A stretch of 27,232 nt of DNA from the IMG/VR virus record IMGVR_UViG_3300007541_008222, positions 1-27,232 of that record; one strand, written 5' to 3'. Under the pieces are notes generated by a model that saw only the letters and a list, made by a program, of their open reading frames with translations, did not search any database and was not told the DNA's origin. Shown here one piece after another: positions 14,681 to 22,445 of this stretch. A program made the translations under genes and the position numbers. Within the stretch, counting starts at the first letter, position 1; every line of letters begins with the position of its first letter. This DNA comes from a virus.

Positions 14681-15578
14681 CCCATTCTTTACTATCACGA
14701 ATTGATCTCCTGCATTTAAACCCTAGATTTGCAATCTTATCAAAGTTTAAAGAGTATCTTTTATCGTGACCTTTCCTATCTTCAATATAGCTTAACTTCG
14801 CATTAGTTCCAGTAAATGTACTAATCATAGAAGCTATTTCGTTATTAGTTAATTCTTCTCCTGAGCCTATATTATATATTTCACCAGCATTACCAAACTG
14901 CAACACTTTAAAAATACCTCTTGCATGATCATGGGCATGTATCCATTCTCTTACATTTGTACCATCACCGTATATATCGATAAACCCGTACTTGTTAGCG
15001 CAGGTAATTGATTTAGGGATAAGTTTTTCAATGTGTTGACCTATACCAAAGTTATTACAACAACGAGTAATGCGTATATCCATACCATATGTACGGTGAT
15101 ATGATAATGCAATCATATCCCCACTTGCTTTTGATGCTGAATATGGTGAGTTTGGACTAATAGGGGTATTTTCTGTCCAAGAAGGTTCATTTTCACCTAA
15201 TGAACCATACACTTCATCTGTTGATACTTGGATAAAACGAGGTATACGAAGTTGTTTAGCTAAATTAAGTACATTTATAGTACCAACAACATTAGTTAAA
15301 GCAAAAATGTTAGGGTTTTTAATGCTATTATCGACATGACTTTCAGCAGCTAAATGTATACATGCATCAATTCGATCTAAGTTTGTAAAATCGTTAAAAT
15401 TAAAAGGTTCGTTAATATCTAAGTTAAAATGCTTTTTAATTTTAACGTTATTAGTATTAACATAGTCACAGGCGTAGGTTTTATTATCAATATTATAGAC
15501 GCTGCAACCTTTATCGGTTAAATAGTTGCAAAGGTGACTGCCAATAAAACCAAACCCGCCTGTGACTAAAATGTTCAT
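14640..15578 (-). CDS. NDP-glucose 4,6-dehydratase (RmlB-like)
   Basis: An extended short-chain dehydrogenase (312 aa) that would convert an NDP-glucose to the 4-keto-6-deoxy sugar, the first committed step to rhamnose and other deoxysugars. It has the NAD-binding G-G-F-G-F-I-G (7-13), the LAAESHVDNS loop, the catalytic S-T-D-E-V-Y-G (119-125) with the dehydratase Asp-Glu pair (D121-E122), and Y146-S-A-S-K150. REWIHAHDHARGI matches the dTDP-glucose dehydratase sugar-site segment. It is translated directly after the reductase-like gene (TCATAAATG, stop and start adjacent), so the two form one unit and probably one pathway. UDP- versus dTDP-sugar specificity cannot be told from sequence. Confidence 0.85.
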   Translation of the reverse strand: MNILVTGGFGFIGSHLCNYLTDKGCSVYNIDNKTYACDYVNTNNVKIKKHFNLDINEPFNFNDFTNLDRIDACIHLAAESHVDNSIKNPNIFALTNVVGTINVLNLAKQLRIPRFIQVSTDEVYGSLGENEPSWTENTPISPNSPYSASKASGDMIALSYHRTYGMDIRITRCCNNFGIGQHIEKLIPKSITCANKYGFIDIYGDGTNVREWIHAHDHARGIFKVLQFGNAGEIYNIGSGEELTNNEIASMISTFTGTNAKLSYIEDRKGHDKRYSLNFDKIANLGFKCRRSIRDSKEWDEMVQYYKKYQKA

Positions 15579-16658
15579 TTATGACTTGCTATTTTCAATA
15601 AAGTTGTCGATAATTCCTGACAAGAATTCTTTATCACCGATATTAGCATATTCAATATTAATCATTTCCTTGACAAGACTATTATCCACAATTGTCACAC
15701 TTCTATTTTCCTTGGTAAGGTTCTTTTCCGTGAATTGTTCAAGGTTAACTAACTCATATCTATCGAGATCAGAAACTTCCTCAATAAGACCAGCTTCTTT
15801 AAGCTTCTCTCCCTTTTCTCTCAAGATTTCTATGAATAGAGCAGGACTGAACTTACCATCACTTACAACATTATAGATACCATATGGAATTTCATTAGAT
15901 ACAACAATGTTATAAATGGTATTATGAAGATCAAACAAGTATGTAGCACTATTCTCTTCATTAAGAATGGTTGTATACTTAATAAGCTTTTCAAATAGGT
16001 TTCTATTACCCTTAGGTGAAGGTATTTCACTAAATGGCATACGAATACGTAAACTATACACATTCTTAAACGATGAAGTCAATGCCATTTCAGATGCATG
16101 CTTGGTCTTAGAGTACCAAGAAGACTCTTCATTGTTAAGACCGAAGTTTGGAATGTCTTCTTCCTTCCAACCGTTTTCATTTTCTGATACACCAGTGTAA
16201 ATACAACCCGAACCGATATGAATCAATGAAGGAATTTCCATTTCCTGCACGACAGATGCAAGAGTGATAGGAAAGATAGCATTTAGATAGTATGCTAGCT
16301 CTTTATTGTCTTTAGCATCATCAATATTCTGTTCACCAGCATAACCTACACAGTTAACAACATGGTCAAATTTAACTCCTTCATTTTCATAGTTAACAAA
16401 AAACGTAAGAAGATCTTGTCTATCTAGATAGTTAACTTGTTCTCTATTAATACTATGTACTTCTACATTTTCTTCGTCAATTGCTAAAAAGTTACTTAAT
16501 GTTTCACCAATATAACCCTTGCCTACGATTAGAACTTTAATTCTTTCGTTAGGTTGGTATTCGTCAGTAGTTTCTGTCTGTTCTTCTACTACTTCCGGAG
16601 TGGTTTCCTCATTAGGGGTTTCTTCGAATTCTGCATCTATAATATTATCTTCTGACAT
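15579..16658 (-). CDS. NDP-4-keto-6-deoxyglucose epimerase/reductase-like (UER/NRS-ER type)
   Basis: A 359-aa short-chain dehydrogenase-fold protein. Residues 1-38 are an acidic Glu/Thr extension, and VLIVGKGYIGE (about 43-52) is the NAD(P) loop. The segment WKEEDIPNF, then WYSKTKH (Y182, K186), then NVYSLRIRMPFS, closely resembles the plant and mimivirus bifunctional 3,5-epimerase/4-keto-reductases, which finish UDP-L-rhamnose in one protein. Ordinary bacterial RmlD is the other option. With the RmlB-like gene immediately downstream, the pair could make NDP-L-rhamnose or a related sugar without a separate RmlC. A late-like box ATAAAATA lies 5 bases before the ATG. Confidence 0.65.
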   Translation of the reverse strand: MSEDNIIDAEFEETPNEETTPEVVEEQTETTDEYQPNERIKVLIVGKGYIGETLSNFLAIDEENVEVHSINREQVNYLDRQDLLTFFVNYENEGVKFDHVVNCVGYAGEQNIDDAKDNKELAYYLNAIFPITLASVVQEMEIPSLIHIGSGCIYTGVSENENGWKEEDIPNFGLNNEESSWYSKTKHASEMALTSSFKNVYSLRIRMPFSEIPSPKGNRNLFEKLIKYTTILNEENSATYLFDLHNTIYNIVVSNEIPYGIYNVVSDGKFSPALFIEILREKGEKLKEAGLIEEVSDLDRYELVNLEQFTEKNLTKENRSVTIVDNSLVKEMINIEYANIGDKEFLSGIIDNFIENSKS

Positions 16659-16663
16659 ATCAA

Positions 16664-16671
16664 TATTTTAT
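16664..16671 (-). promoter_or_regulatory. Late-like promoter box of the sugar gene pair
   Basis: ATAAAATA, TTGAT (5 bases), ATG 16658. It is one base off the usual TAAATA core; the same variant precedes the GDP-mannose epimerase-like gene. Confidence 0.45.
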
Positions 16672-16687
16672 TTGTTTATTTTATATT

Positions 16688-17017
16688 TCAAGATTGTTTA
16701 GGTTTAAAATAAGGGGAATTTTTATTGTCATTACTAATTTTTAATGTAGTTAACAACTTTTCAATAATAACTTCCATTGATGAAGTAGCTACCTTTAAAG
16801 GCATCTTCAAAACCGAATCAGTAAACTCAAAAATAGGTGATTCAAAGTCTGGATCTTTTTTACAAGTTATAATTAAACTCTCATGATTAGGGTTCACCAT
16901 TACAGTCCAACGTCTATTATCTTTTTCACTGTAATTTTTAAACAAATCAAGTACTATGAACCCATTATCTTTAAGTCTTTTCTTGAAATAGCCTAATGTT
17001 GATATTTTATTGCTCAT
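16688..17017 (-). CDS. Hypothetical protein downstream of the sliding clamp
   Basis: A 109-aa protein, not recognised. A mixed alpha/beta pattern is visible: helix FKKRLKDNGF, strand IVLDLFKNY, strands RWTVMVNP and SLIITCKK, and a C-terminal helix SMEVIIEKLLTTLK. The start overlaps the clamp stop as ATGA, so it is translationally coupled to gp45 and shares its early promoter. In T4 the gene after 45 is 44 (clamp loader) or rpbA (RNA polymerase-binding). The length is near RpbA (129 aa), but I see no clear sequence match. Confidence 0.65.
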   Translation of the reverse strand: MSNKISTLGYFKKRLKDNGFIVLDLFKNYSEKDNRRWTVMVNPNHESLIITCKKDPDFESPIFEFTDSVLKMPLKVATSSMEVIIEKLLTTLKISNDNKNSPYFKPKQS

Positions 17018-17733
17018 GATTGAAGTCCAGACACTATATACTTAAGATTACTTGTACCGGTGTCAATGTTAAAGATACAAAAGCCTTGATTAGTATTAAT
17101 TTGAACGTTAATTTTATCTGAACTTGAACTAGTTAACAATCTTACAATATCAAAATGAACTGGAAATGACATATCTACGTTCTGACCTTCTTCACTTAGT
17201 AGTATTGAATAACTATCAACTGATGAATTAGTTTTATCAGTAATTTCACCGTAAATACCCTCTTCATTTATATTGAAATATAACTTATCTGACTCAGATA
17301 CAAATGCTGCACCCTTTGCAAGTTCAGCAATCTTAGAAAACTGAATATCAAACTCAATATCACTCTCAAGACTACTAATTTTCTTTAGACTAAGCTTTGG
17401 TGATTGAATAATATTATCATCTAGAAAGTGATACTTAAATCTAATCTTTTTATCTTTATAAGATAGTGCATTTGACCTATATTCTAACTTAAGATTTTCA
17501 CCTTCAATGAATGAAAGTACCTTTTCTAAACGTTTAACGTTAGGAATATTAAGCTGAACGCTATCTTCAAGTTCGATACCATAAGTTGCACATAAAATTA
17601 AACCTTGCTCATTGTTTGCAATGCACAATAGTTTGTTATTTACGTTCTTTATGACGACCGCATCAGTCAGAGCACTAATAGGCTTGAGAAAACTATTAAT
17701 AAACTGACTCTTATCTAGGATATTAATGACCAT
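17014..17733 (-). CDS. 45: DNA polymerase sliding clamp, gp45-like
   Basis: A processivity factor that rings DNA as a trimer and, in T4, also activates late transcription (239 aa; T4 gp45 is 228). The pattern of short strands and a long amphipathic helix (DKSQFINSFLKPISALTD) and the closing strand LKYIVSGL fit gp45. The linker-type acidic IELEDSVQLNIPNVKRLEKVL is clamp-like. The promoter is TTGTAA, 16 bases, TATAAT, followed by only AGGGT (5 bases) before ATG 17733, so the mRNA is predicted leaderless. The next gene overlaps its stop. Confidence 0.85.
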   Translation of the reverse strand: MVINILDKSQFINSFLKPISALTDAVVIKNVNNKLLCIANNEQGLILCATYGIELEDSVQLNIPNVKRLEKVLSFIEGENLKLEYRSNALSYKDKKIRFKYHFLDDNIIQSPKLSLKKISSLESDIEFDIQFSKIAELAKGAAFVSESDKLYFNINEEGIYGEITDKTNSSVDSYSILLSEEGQNVDMSFPVHFDIVRLLTSSSSDKINVQINTNQGFCIFNIDTGTSNLKYIVSGLQS

Positions 17734-17738
17734 ACCCT

Positions 17739-17766
17739 ATTATAGAAGCTATCTACTTTTTTACAA
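17739..17766 (-). promoter_or_regulatory. Early sigma-70-type promoter of the sliding clamp gene
   Basis: TTGTAA (17766-17761), 16 bases, TATAAT (17744-17739), AGGGT (5 bases), ATG 17733. The transcription start should coincide with the start codon. Confidence 0.7.
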
Positions 17767-18256
17767 GAGTCTTTTTTTTGGTAGGAGTTAAATTTTCTAA
17801 AACTTTTGTGATATTAGATAGTTTTATTTCAATATCTTCTAGTTTTTCAAAAATTTCATTAACTGTTGCAGACTTATCAAAGTTTAATTCAAGTTGATTT
17901 GGATCTACAGCAGGTTGTACTACAGGAACTGGTTGTGGATCAGCTTGAATTTGAGGAGCTGGCTGAGGAATAGGTTGTTGTTGGGCTATTTGTTGATCAA
18001 CATGTTGTGGTATTTGATTAACAGGTTGTTGTTTACCCATTAATTCTTTTACTCCCTTTTCTAAAATGGCTTTACCATTTACTTTTTGTAGGGTTTTTGA
18101 TTCTGACACCATGTTATGATTCACCATTCTATCAAATTCACCGTGAACAGCCCCTAATAGTGAACGAAAAGCTAAGGCATCATCGTAAGGGTTGCCCGGC
18201 CCTGTTGGAGCCGGACTAACCGCGTCGTAATTTACATTTGTACGTTCTTCAGACAT
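17753..18256 (-). CDS. Hypothetical Gln/Pro-rich protein
   Basis: A 167-aa protein. I start it at ATG 18256 (MSEERTNV), one base after the gp32 stop (TAACATG), rather than at 18274 inside gp32. It has a helical N-terminal region (ALAFRSLLGAVHGEFDRMVNHN), a long Gln/Pro-rich disordered middle (about 75-120), and a C-terminal coiled-coil-like helix (VNEIFEKLEDIEIKLSNITKVLENL) with a lysine tail. It is probably made from the gp32 mRNA. Function unknown; the layout suggests a flexible binding partner of gp32 or the replisome, which is inference from position only. Confidence 0.6.
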   Translation of the reverse strand: MSEERTNVNYDAVSPAPTGPGNPYDDALAFRSLLGAVHGEFDRMVNHNMVSESKTLQKVNGKAILEKGVKELMGKQQPVNQIPQHVDQQIAQQQPIPQPAPQIQADPQPVPVVQPAVDPNQLELNFDKSATVNEIFEKLEDIEIKLSNITKVLENLTPTKKKTLVKK

Positions 18257-18257
18257 G

Positions 18258-18872
18258 TTATGATGATAGGTCACCTAGACTTGCCAACAAGTCATCAATG
18301 TCTTCATCAGTAGATTTAGTTTCTACAGGTGAATCAGTCACTGTTTTTGTGACTGCTGCAACACTTTCAGTTACTACTGCTGCTGCAGCAACCGGACTTG
18401 TAGCGGTACTAGCTTCTTCATCATTACTTACACAGTAAAAATGCTCGTTCAACACTTCTTTTAGTTCATCGTACGATTTTACTGTAAAGACTGACTCAAG
18501 ATCAAATGCATCGTTATGAATTGCATCAGCACCACCATCATAATCAGTGGTGAGTGTCTTAGGCATACCGAATTTAGATGAAACATAGGTAGGGTAATCA
18601 CCTTGCTTCTCAACTTTGATACGAAAATCACAGCCATTAGCAACGTCAAAGATACGAGGACCGAAATCTTCAGCTTCTTCACCTTGCATAGCCTCCATAA
18701 TGATCTTATGCAACTGTCTACCAAAGCGAAGCAACTTAATTGTACCATTATTATCAGGGTTAACCGGGTCATTTATAACAAGCACATTGACCATCCAGTT
18801 TTCACGACGAAGAATAGATGATGCCTTTGACTTTTCTTCTTCAGAACCAGTCTTAGACAACCTATACCTTGT
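18258..18872 (-). CDS. 32: Single-stranded DNA-binding protein gp32, C-terminal part (after in-frame TAA)
   Basis: Same frame as 18873-19124, separated only by the TAA at 18873-18875. The part opens T-R-Y-R-L-S-K-T-G-S-E-E-E-K, which continues the gp32 core. RENWMVNVLVINDPVNPDNNG aligns with T4 gp32 'SYWANILVVKDPAAPENEG', and KLLRFGRQLHKII with 'KYRFGKKIWDKI'. The end (STDEDIDDLLASLGDL) is the acidic tail that recruits partner proteins. The only nearby start-like codon is TTG 18860, with no promoter or ribosome site, so independent translation is unlikely. The read-through gene has 288 coding positions; T4 gp32 is 301 aa. Confidence 0.82.
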   Translation of the reverse strand, partial: TRYRLSKTGSEEEKSKASSILRRENWMVNVLVINDPVNPDNNGTIKLLRFGRQLHKIIMEAMQGEEAEDFGPRIFDVANGCDFRIKVEKQGDYPTYVSSKFGMPKTLTTDYDGGADAIHNDAFDLESVFTVKSYDELKEVLNEHFYCVSNDEEASTATSPVAAAAVVTESVAAVTKTVTDSPVETKSTDEDIDDLLASLGDLSS

Positions 18873-18875
18873 TTA
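18873..18875 (-). other. In-frame TAA inside gene 32
   Basis: Codons read D-P-I-A-TAA-T-R-Y-R-L. Both flanks are gp32-like and in one frame. This is the second single TAA in an essential gene in the window. Confidence 0.88.
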
Positions 18876-19124
18876 TGCAATAGGATCACGTTCACCCCAC
18901 GTATTAGGACTGATGTGATTAACGTACTGACCAGTTGCAAACGACGTCCATCCATGTGTATAGTAATGGAAGAATGTCTTAGCTGGGTCTTTAACGTTAG
19001 GAATCAACCTAACAGTGTATGTATTACCTACTTCTGTCCTAAGAAACTGACCTCTGGTTGATTGTCCAGTTGCTTTTTCCATAGAACCTTTGATGCTTTC
19101 GAATAATGTATTAATATTTGTCAT
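18873..19124 (-). CDS. 32: Single-stranded DNA-binding protein gp32, N-terminal part (ends at in-frame TAA)
   Basis: The first 83 residues of gp32, which coats single-stranded DNA cooperatively during replication, recombination and repair. TRGQFLRTEVGNTYTVRLIP and FFHYYTHGW match T4 gp32 'KLKLDNAGNGQAVIRFLP' and the following strands. T4 gp32 has a structural zinc site (H64, C77, C87, C90). Here the region reads SPNTWGERDPIA with no Cys, so the zinc site is absent. TAA at codon 84 breaks the frame. A promoter and long leader precede the start (see the entry at 19125). Confidence 0.82.
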   Translation of the reverse strand: MTNINTLFESIKGSMEKATGQSTRGQFLRTEVGNTYTVRLIPNVKDPAKTFFHYYTHGWTSFATGQYVNHISPNTWGERDPIA

Positions 19125-19192
19125 TTTAGTTTAGTTTTAGTTTTTATTTCGTTATTTTTCGTATAGGTAACACTCGTCACCTTACAAAATTA
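19125..19192 (-). promoter_or_regulatory. gp32 mRNA leader with hairpin and A-rich tract
   Basis: Between the promoter and ATG 19124 lies the only long leader in the window. A hairpin at 19165-19182 (AGGTGAC, loop GAGT, GTTACCT, 7 bp with one G-T pair) is followed by about 40 bases that are A-rich and almost free of G, including CTAAAA-CTAAA-CTAAAA just before the ATG. T4 gp32 represses its own translation by nucleating at a folded 5' element and spreading over an unstructured A/U-rich leader. This layout is the same in outline; a pseudoknot was not established. Confidence 0.6.
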
Positions 19193-19220
19193 ATTATAGA
19201 AGAAACCGATTTTAAATCAA
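19193..19220 (-). promoter_or_regulatory. Early sigma-70-type promoter of gene 32
   Basis: TTGATT (19220-19215), 16 bases, TATAAT (19198-19193). The -35 box overlaps the stop of the 214-aa gene upstream. Confidence 0.75.
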
Positions 19221-19861
19221 CCCATTACTTTTACGGCATTATCAAAATGTTTTTTGAATATACCTTTGGTTTGTTCTGAACAATTGTAAAATTTAACCCT
19301 CATATTGGATATATCATTGAATATATCACCTAAAATATGTTGTCTCATTTCAACGTCTACGGTTTTAAGTTGCAGTTCAAAAGATGGGTACATAAAAAGG
19401 AAAAGTAATGTAACTTTTCCGTGTTTTAAATGCTCAAAAAACGAATTCATTGCATTTTCCTCCTTGAAATTAACATAATCAGAAAACTTTATTTGTTTAT
19501 CTTTGCAAAACTTGATAACAAACTCCATAGATTGTTTAAAACCTAATTTAGCATCATCTGAATCTGGAGATTGCCTGTTAATTGAATTGATATACTCTCG
19601 ATAAAGCTTGACTGCTTTCATACTTAGATAAAAATCAAGCCCAAGATGAGGTTTGTCTTTGTATATTTTAAATGGAGCTCTAAAAAATTTATTTATGTTA
19701 ATATTTTTATGCTTATTAAAGAAGTTTGATAAGCGGGTAAGGTATACTTTTGTTGACTCGTCAATTTTATCGAAGTTTTGTCTTAGTTTAAAAGGTTTAC
19801 CTTGACTAGATCTAGTTTCAGCAAGATGTCGATTATAAATTAACTTTTCAAAGTCAGTCAT
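19217..19861 (-). CDS. Hypothetical protein upstream of gp32, possible gp59 positional counterpart
   Basis: A 214-aa, lysine-rich and mostly helical protein. In T4 the gene before 32 is 59 (helicase loader, 217 aa, helical and basic). Length, composition and position agree, and YREYI occurs in both, but I see no convincing alignment, so the name is not given. Notable segments are LTRLSNFFNKHKNININKFF, LDFYLSMKAVKLYREYI and VTLLFLFMYPSFELQ. It has its own promoter: TTGATA, 16 bases, TATTAT, 7 bases before ATG 19861. The stop overlaps the gp32 -35 box. A clearly conserved phage protein of unknown role is the alternative. Confidence 0.6.
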   Translation of the reverse strand: MTDFEKLIYNRHLAETRSSQGKPFKLRQNFDKIDESTKVYLTRLSNFFNKHKNININKFFRAPFKIYKDKPHLGLDFYLSMKAVKLYREYINSINRQSPDSDDAKLGFKQSMEFVIKFCKDKQIKFSDYVNFKEENAMNSFFEHLKHGKVTLLFLFMYPSFELQLKTVDVEMRQHILGDIFNDISNMRVKFYNCSEQTKGIFKKHFDNAVKVMG

Positions 19862-19868
19862 TAAGTCA

Positions 19869-19896
19869 ATAATAAAGATAAACTCTACAATATCAA
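19869..19896 (-). promoter_or_regulatory. Early sigma-70-type promoter of the 214-aa gene
   Basis: TTGATA (19896-19891), 16 bases, TATTAT (19874-19869), TGACTTA (7 bases), ATG 19861. It lies partly within the end of the 97-aa gene. Confidence 0.6.
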
Positions 19897-20178
19897 GTTT
19901 TTTCTCCTACTATTGACATACTTCATTATGTATTTGCTTTTATGAAGAGAGGGATCAAAGAATAAAAACATTTGAACGAATTCATAATCGGTATCAATGT
20001 CTAAAAGTTCTTTAAAAAATGTTCTAAGCTTTCTATCTTTGAGTAGCATTATAAAGATGTTAGGTAAATTTATTTTTTTGTTATGTAAAATAGAAATAAA
20101 GGAACAAAACCCCATAAACGTATGAGTTGTCTCTTTAACATACGTGTTTTCTAAAGGGTTGTTACTTGAGATTTTCAT
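19885..20178 (-). CDS. Hypothetical protein
   Basis: A 97-aa protein, helical, rich in Phe/Leu/Lys, with a strongly basic C terminus (KYVNSRRKNLIL). It is translationally coupled to the DHH protein (ATGA overlap at 20175-20178). T4 has gene 33 (late co-activator, 112 aa) in the order 33-59-32, and this gene lies in the gp33-equivalent place, but gp33 is acidic in key parts and I see no match. Function unknown. Confidence 0.6.
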   Translation of the reverse strand: MKISSNNPLENTYVKETTHTFMGFCSFISILHNKKINLPNIFIMLLKDRKLRTFFKELLDIDTDYEFVQMFLFFDPSLHKSKYIMKYVNSRRKNLIL

Positions 20179-21071
20179 ATTTTAGTAAACATCTTACTTA
20201 ATTTAAGAAACTTTTCATTAACTGCTCCACCTGCTGAGTCAGAATGACCTCCACCATCACATAACTTGTTAGCTAACTTAGAAAGGTTAACGTTACATGA
20301 CTTTGACTTTCTAAAACTTACACTTTTTGATTTTAAATTAACAACTAAACAAATATCCGCGTTATGTTTCTTTAAAACCTCATAAGCTACTTCATTAATG
20401 TTATGATCACATTGAATACACACCACTTTACGTTCCTTTCCATCTATAGGAAAGTTAATCATGAATGTATCAACTGTGTTGACCGTGTCTTGTACCTTCT
20501 TTTCAGCAATAGCTATCATATTTTTATGGAACGTACTGAAACCATTAAAGCCTAAACTAAACTCTTCTAAGAACTTAGTAACCCGGTTACCGGTATACGA
20601 CCATAACACGTTATTAAGACCAATACTATCAGGTAAAGCTAATTTATAGCTATCATAATCATCCACAAGGTTAACAAACTTGGCTATTTGATGAGTTAAC
20701 TTGGAACTTAAGGAAGGATCTTCACGAAGAAATGTTTTAAGTACTAATTTAGTAGTAGAACTAAAGTCTTGGTCGAGCACCAACGTAGCTTTTTTAAAAT
20801 TTACGTAACCATCTTTACCATTATGGTGATCAATAACGTTAACGTTAGGATGATCAAGTAAATCAAAATGTTCAGCAACGTTGATGTCGAATATATAGAC
20901 TTTTTCATAGTCGGAAAGCTTATTAGACGACAACCACCTAACAAAATCTTCTCTAAAGTGTTTATGAGTTGTTGTGGTAAAGGATGTTATACCCTTTAAC
21001 CACCTACTAACCATAAAACTACCAACACCATCTAAATCAGCATCAGTAAATACATAACACCTACCAGACAT
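20175..21071 (-). CDS. DHH-family phosphoesterase (RecJ/NrnA-like)
   Basis: A 298-aa protein. Metal-binding motifs in order: D10-A-D12-L-D14 (VFTDADLDGVGS), D62 (YIFDINV), D81-H82-H83 (VIDHHNG) and a mid-protein D-D-Y-D (VDDYDSY). The C-terminal DHHA1-type glycine motif is CDGGGHSDSAGGA. These features define DHH phosphoesterases, which degrade single-stranded DNA 5'-3' (RecJ), short oligonucleotides or cyclic dinucleotides (NrnA, GdpP). At 298 aa it is closer to the compact NrnA type than to RecJ. Possible roles are recycling nanoRNA and oligodeoxynucleotides or removing host cyclic-nucleotide signals. It lies after the helicase gene and before gp32 in a replication block. Confidence 0.8.
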   Translation of the reverse strand: MSGRCYVFTDADLDGVGSFMVSRWLKGITSFTTTTHKHFREDFVRWLSSNKLSDYEKVYIFDINVAEHFDLLDHPNVNVIDHHNGKDGYVNFKKATLVLDQDFSSTTKLVLKTFLREDPSLSSKLTHQIAKFVNLVDDYDSYKLALPDSIGLNNVLWSYTGNRVTKFLEEFSLGFNGFSTFHKNMIAIAEKKVQDTVNTVDTFMINFPIDGKERKVVCIQCDHNINEVAYEVLKKHNADICLVVNLKSKSVSFRKSKSCNVNLSKLANKLCDGGGHSDSAGGAVNEKFLKLSKMFTKI

Positions 21072-21105
21072 TAAGAATAATTAGTAATAAACATCATTTC
21101 TTCAA

Positions 21106-22434
21106 CTATTTACCTAACCCATCCATGACTGATATAACATCAGCCGATGTACTACCAATATCATGTATATCACCATCACTAATAGTAAGAGTTGGGTAAT
21201 GAATACTAAACTCACTAGTACCATGATTAGGTCCGAAACGGTTCTTCATGACACCCATACGAATGATGTCTAAGTCCCTATCTTCTTCTTTCTGAAATAC
21301 GGAAAAGATAGCATCAGCACCCATTGCCAACCCCATACTCTCACCGATAGTATCAAGACTAGGGTCTTCCTTATCATAACCTGACCTATTTAACTGTGTT
21401 GCAGTAATAACTGGGCAGTTATACTGATATGACAAGGCACGTACTTGTTCTGTGGCTATTTTAACTCTTTCATAGCTGTTATTACCCATTGGTGAGTGCA
21501 TTAAGTTAACATAATCAAGTACAATAGCATCTAACTCAACCCCATTCTGTTGTATCTTCTTGATAAAGGCACCTAATTGGGAAGGCGTAATAGTACTAGG
21601 TGGAAACTCCTTAATTAACAATCTACTAGTTGGGTTATTAGTAATAAATGATTGTAACTTATCTTCTAACTGAGGTAATTCATATCTAAGGTTATTAACT
21701 TCAATACCCGTTAAGTTACCAGCTAATCTCTTAGCATAAACCATTTCAGACATCTCAAGACTAACCAATAGTACCGTTTTACCTTGTTTAGCTATGTTAC
21801 ATGCTATGTTACCTAACACAATTGACTTACCAACGTTAGTTTCACCAGCAAATATGTAAATAGACCTACCATTCTCAAGGAACCCACCGTCTAGCTTATT
21901 ATCTAACCACTGCCAACCCGATGATATAGTTGGTTCTTCAGTCTTAAGGTCTTCAATTAACCGTGAATACGATCGTAAGAAGTCAAACCCTGTATCTACT
22001 GATAGATTAATACTACAACACTTCTCAAACTTATCAAAAATAGATGCTGGGTTAATATCACCTTTAGAACAATCATCAGCCACATCAGTCATTGTATGGT
22101 AAACTGACTTTTCTTTAAGAAACCGTTCCGTATTTTGATATAACTCGTCAACATTTAAGTTTTTATCAATGTCTTTTATCTTCTTAACGGTGTTCTTGAA
22201 ATCTTCCTTAAGTTCAGGTGTATTACAGAAAGATAATATCTCTGTCTTAGTAGGTACGGTAAATCTCTTTTGAAAGAAAGACGTAATTAACGTAAATACA
22301 CGTTTAAAGCTTTCATCAGTAAAAAATCGTGGTTGCACATGGTCTATAACTGATGCCAAGTAACGGTCATCAGTAAGACTCTTGTAAACCACGACTTTTT
22401 CGAAATAATCTAAGTCTAACGTTTGTCTACTCAT
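21106..22434 (-). CDS. 41: Replicative DNA helicase, gp41-like (DnaB family)
   Basis: A hexameric helicase of the replication fork (442 aa; T4 gp41 is 475). An N-terminal helical domain (about 1-150) is followed by a RecA-like core. Walker A is G197-E-T-N-V-G-K-S204, the catalytic Glu lies in VSLEMSE (E227), Walker B is AIVLDYVNLM (about 304-312) and TATQLNRSG (about 344-352) is the sensor motif. An acidic C terminus may bind partners. The promoter (TTGATA, 17 bases, TATAAT) ends 11 bases before ATG 22434 and lies in the last codons of the epimerase-like gene. Confidence 0.93.
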   Translation of the reverse strand: MSRQTLDLDYFEKVVVYKSLTDDRYLASVIDHVQPRFFTDESFKRVFTLITSFFQKRFTVPTKTEILSFCNTPELKEDFKNTVKKIKDIDKNLNVDELYQNTERFLKEKSVYHTMTDVADDCSKGDINPASIFDKFEKCCSINLSVDTGFDFLRSYSRLIEDLKTEEPTISSGWQWLDNKLDGGFLENGRSIYIFAGETNVGKSIVLGNIACNIAKQGKTVLLVSLEMSEMVYAKRLAGNLTGIEVNNLRYELPQLEDKLQSFITNNPTSRLLIKEFPPSTITPSQLGAFIKKIQQNGVELDAIVLDYVNLMHSPMGNNSYERVKIATEQVRALSYQYNCPVITATQLNRSGYDKEDPSLDTIGESMGLAMGADAIFSVFQKEEDRDLDIIRMGVMKNRFGPNHGTSEFSIHYPTLTISDGDIHDIGSTSADVISVMDGLGK

Positions 22435-22445
22435 ATACGTAGACG

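Noticed and set aside
18258-18860. Independent gene starting at TTG 18860
   Set aside because: The TTG is only four codons after the TAA and encodes a Leu in the continuous gp32 frame; no promoter or ribosome site is present.
18479-18955. Several frames on both strands across gp32
   Set aside because: Compositionally odd translations with no supporting signals; gp32 explains the region.
19885-20178. Naming the 97-aa gene gp33 from position
   Set aside because: Position and size alone agree; no sequence resemblance to T4 gp33 was seen.
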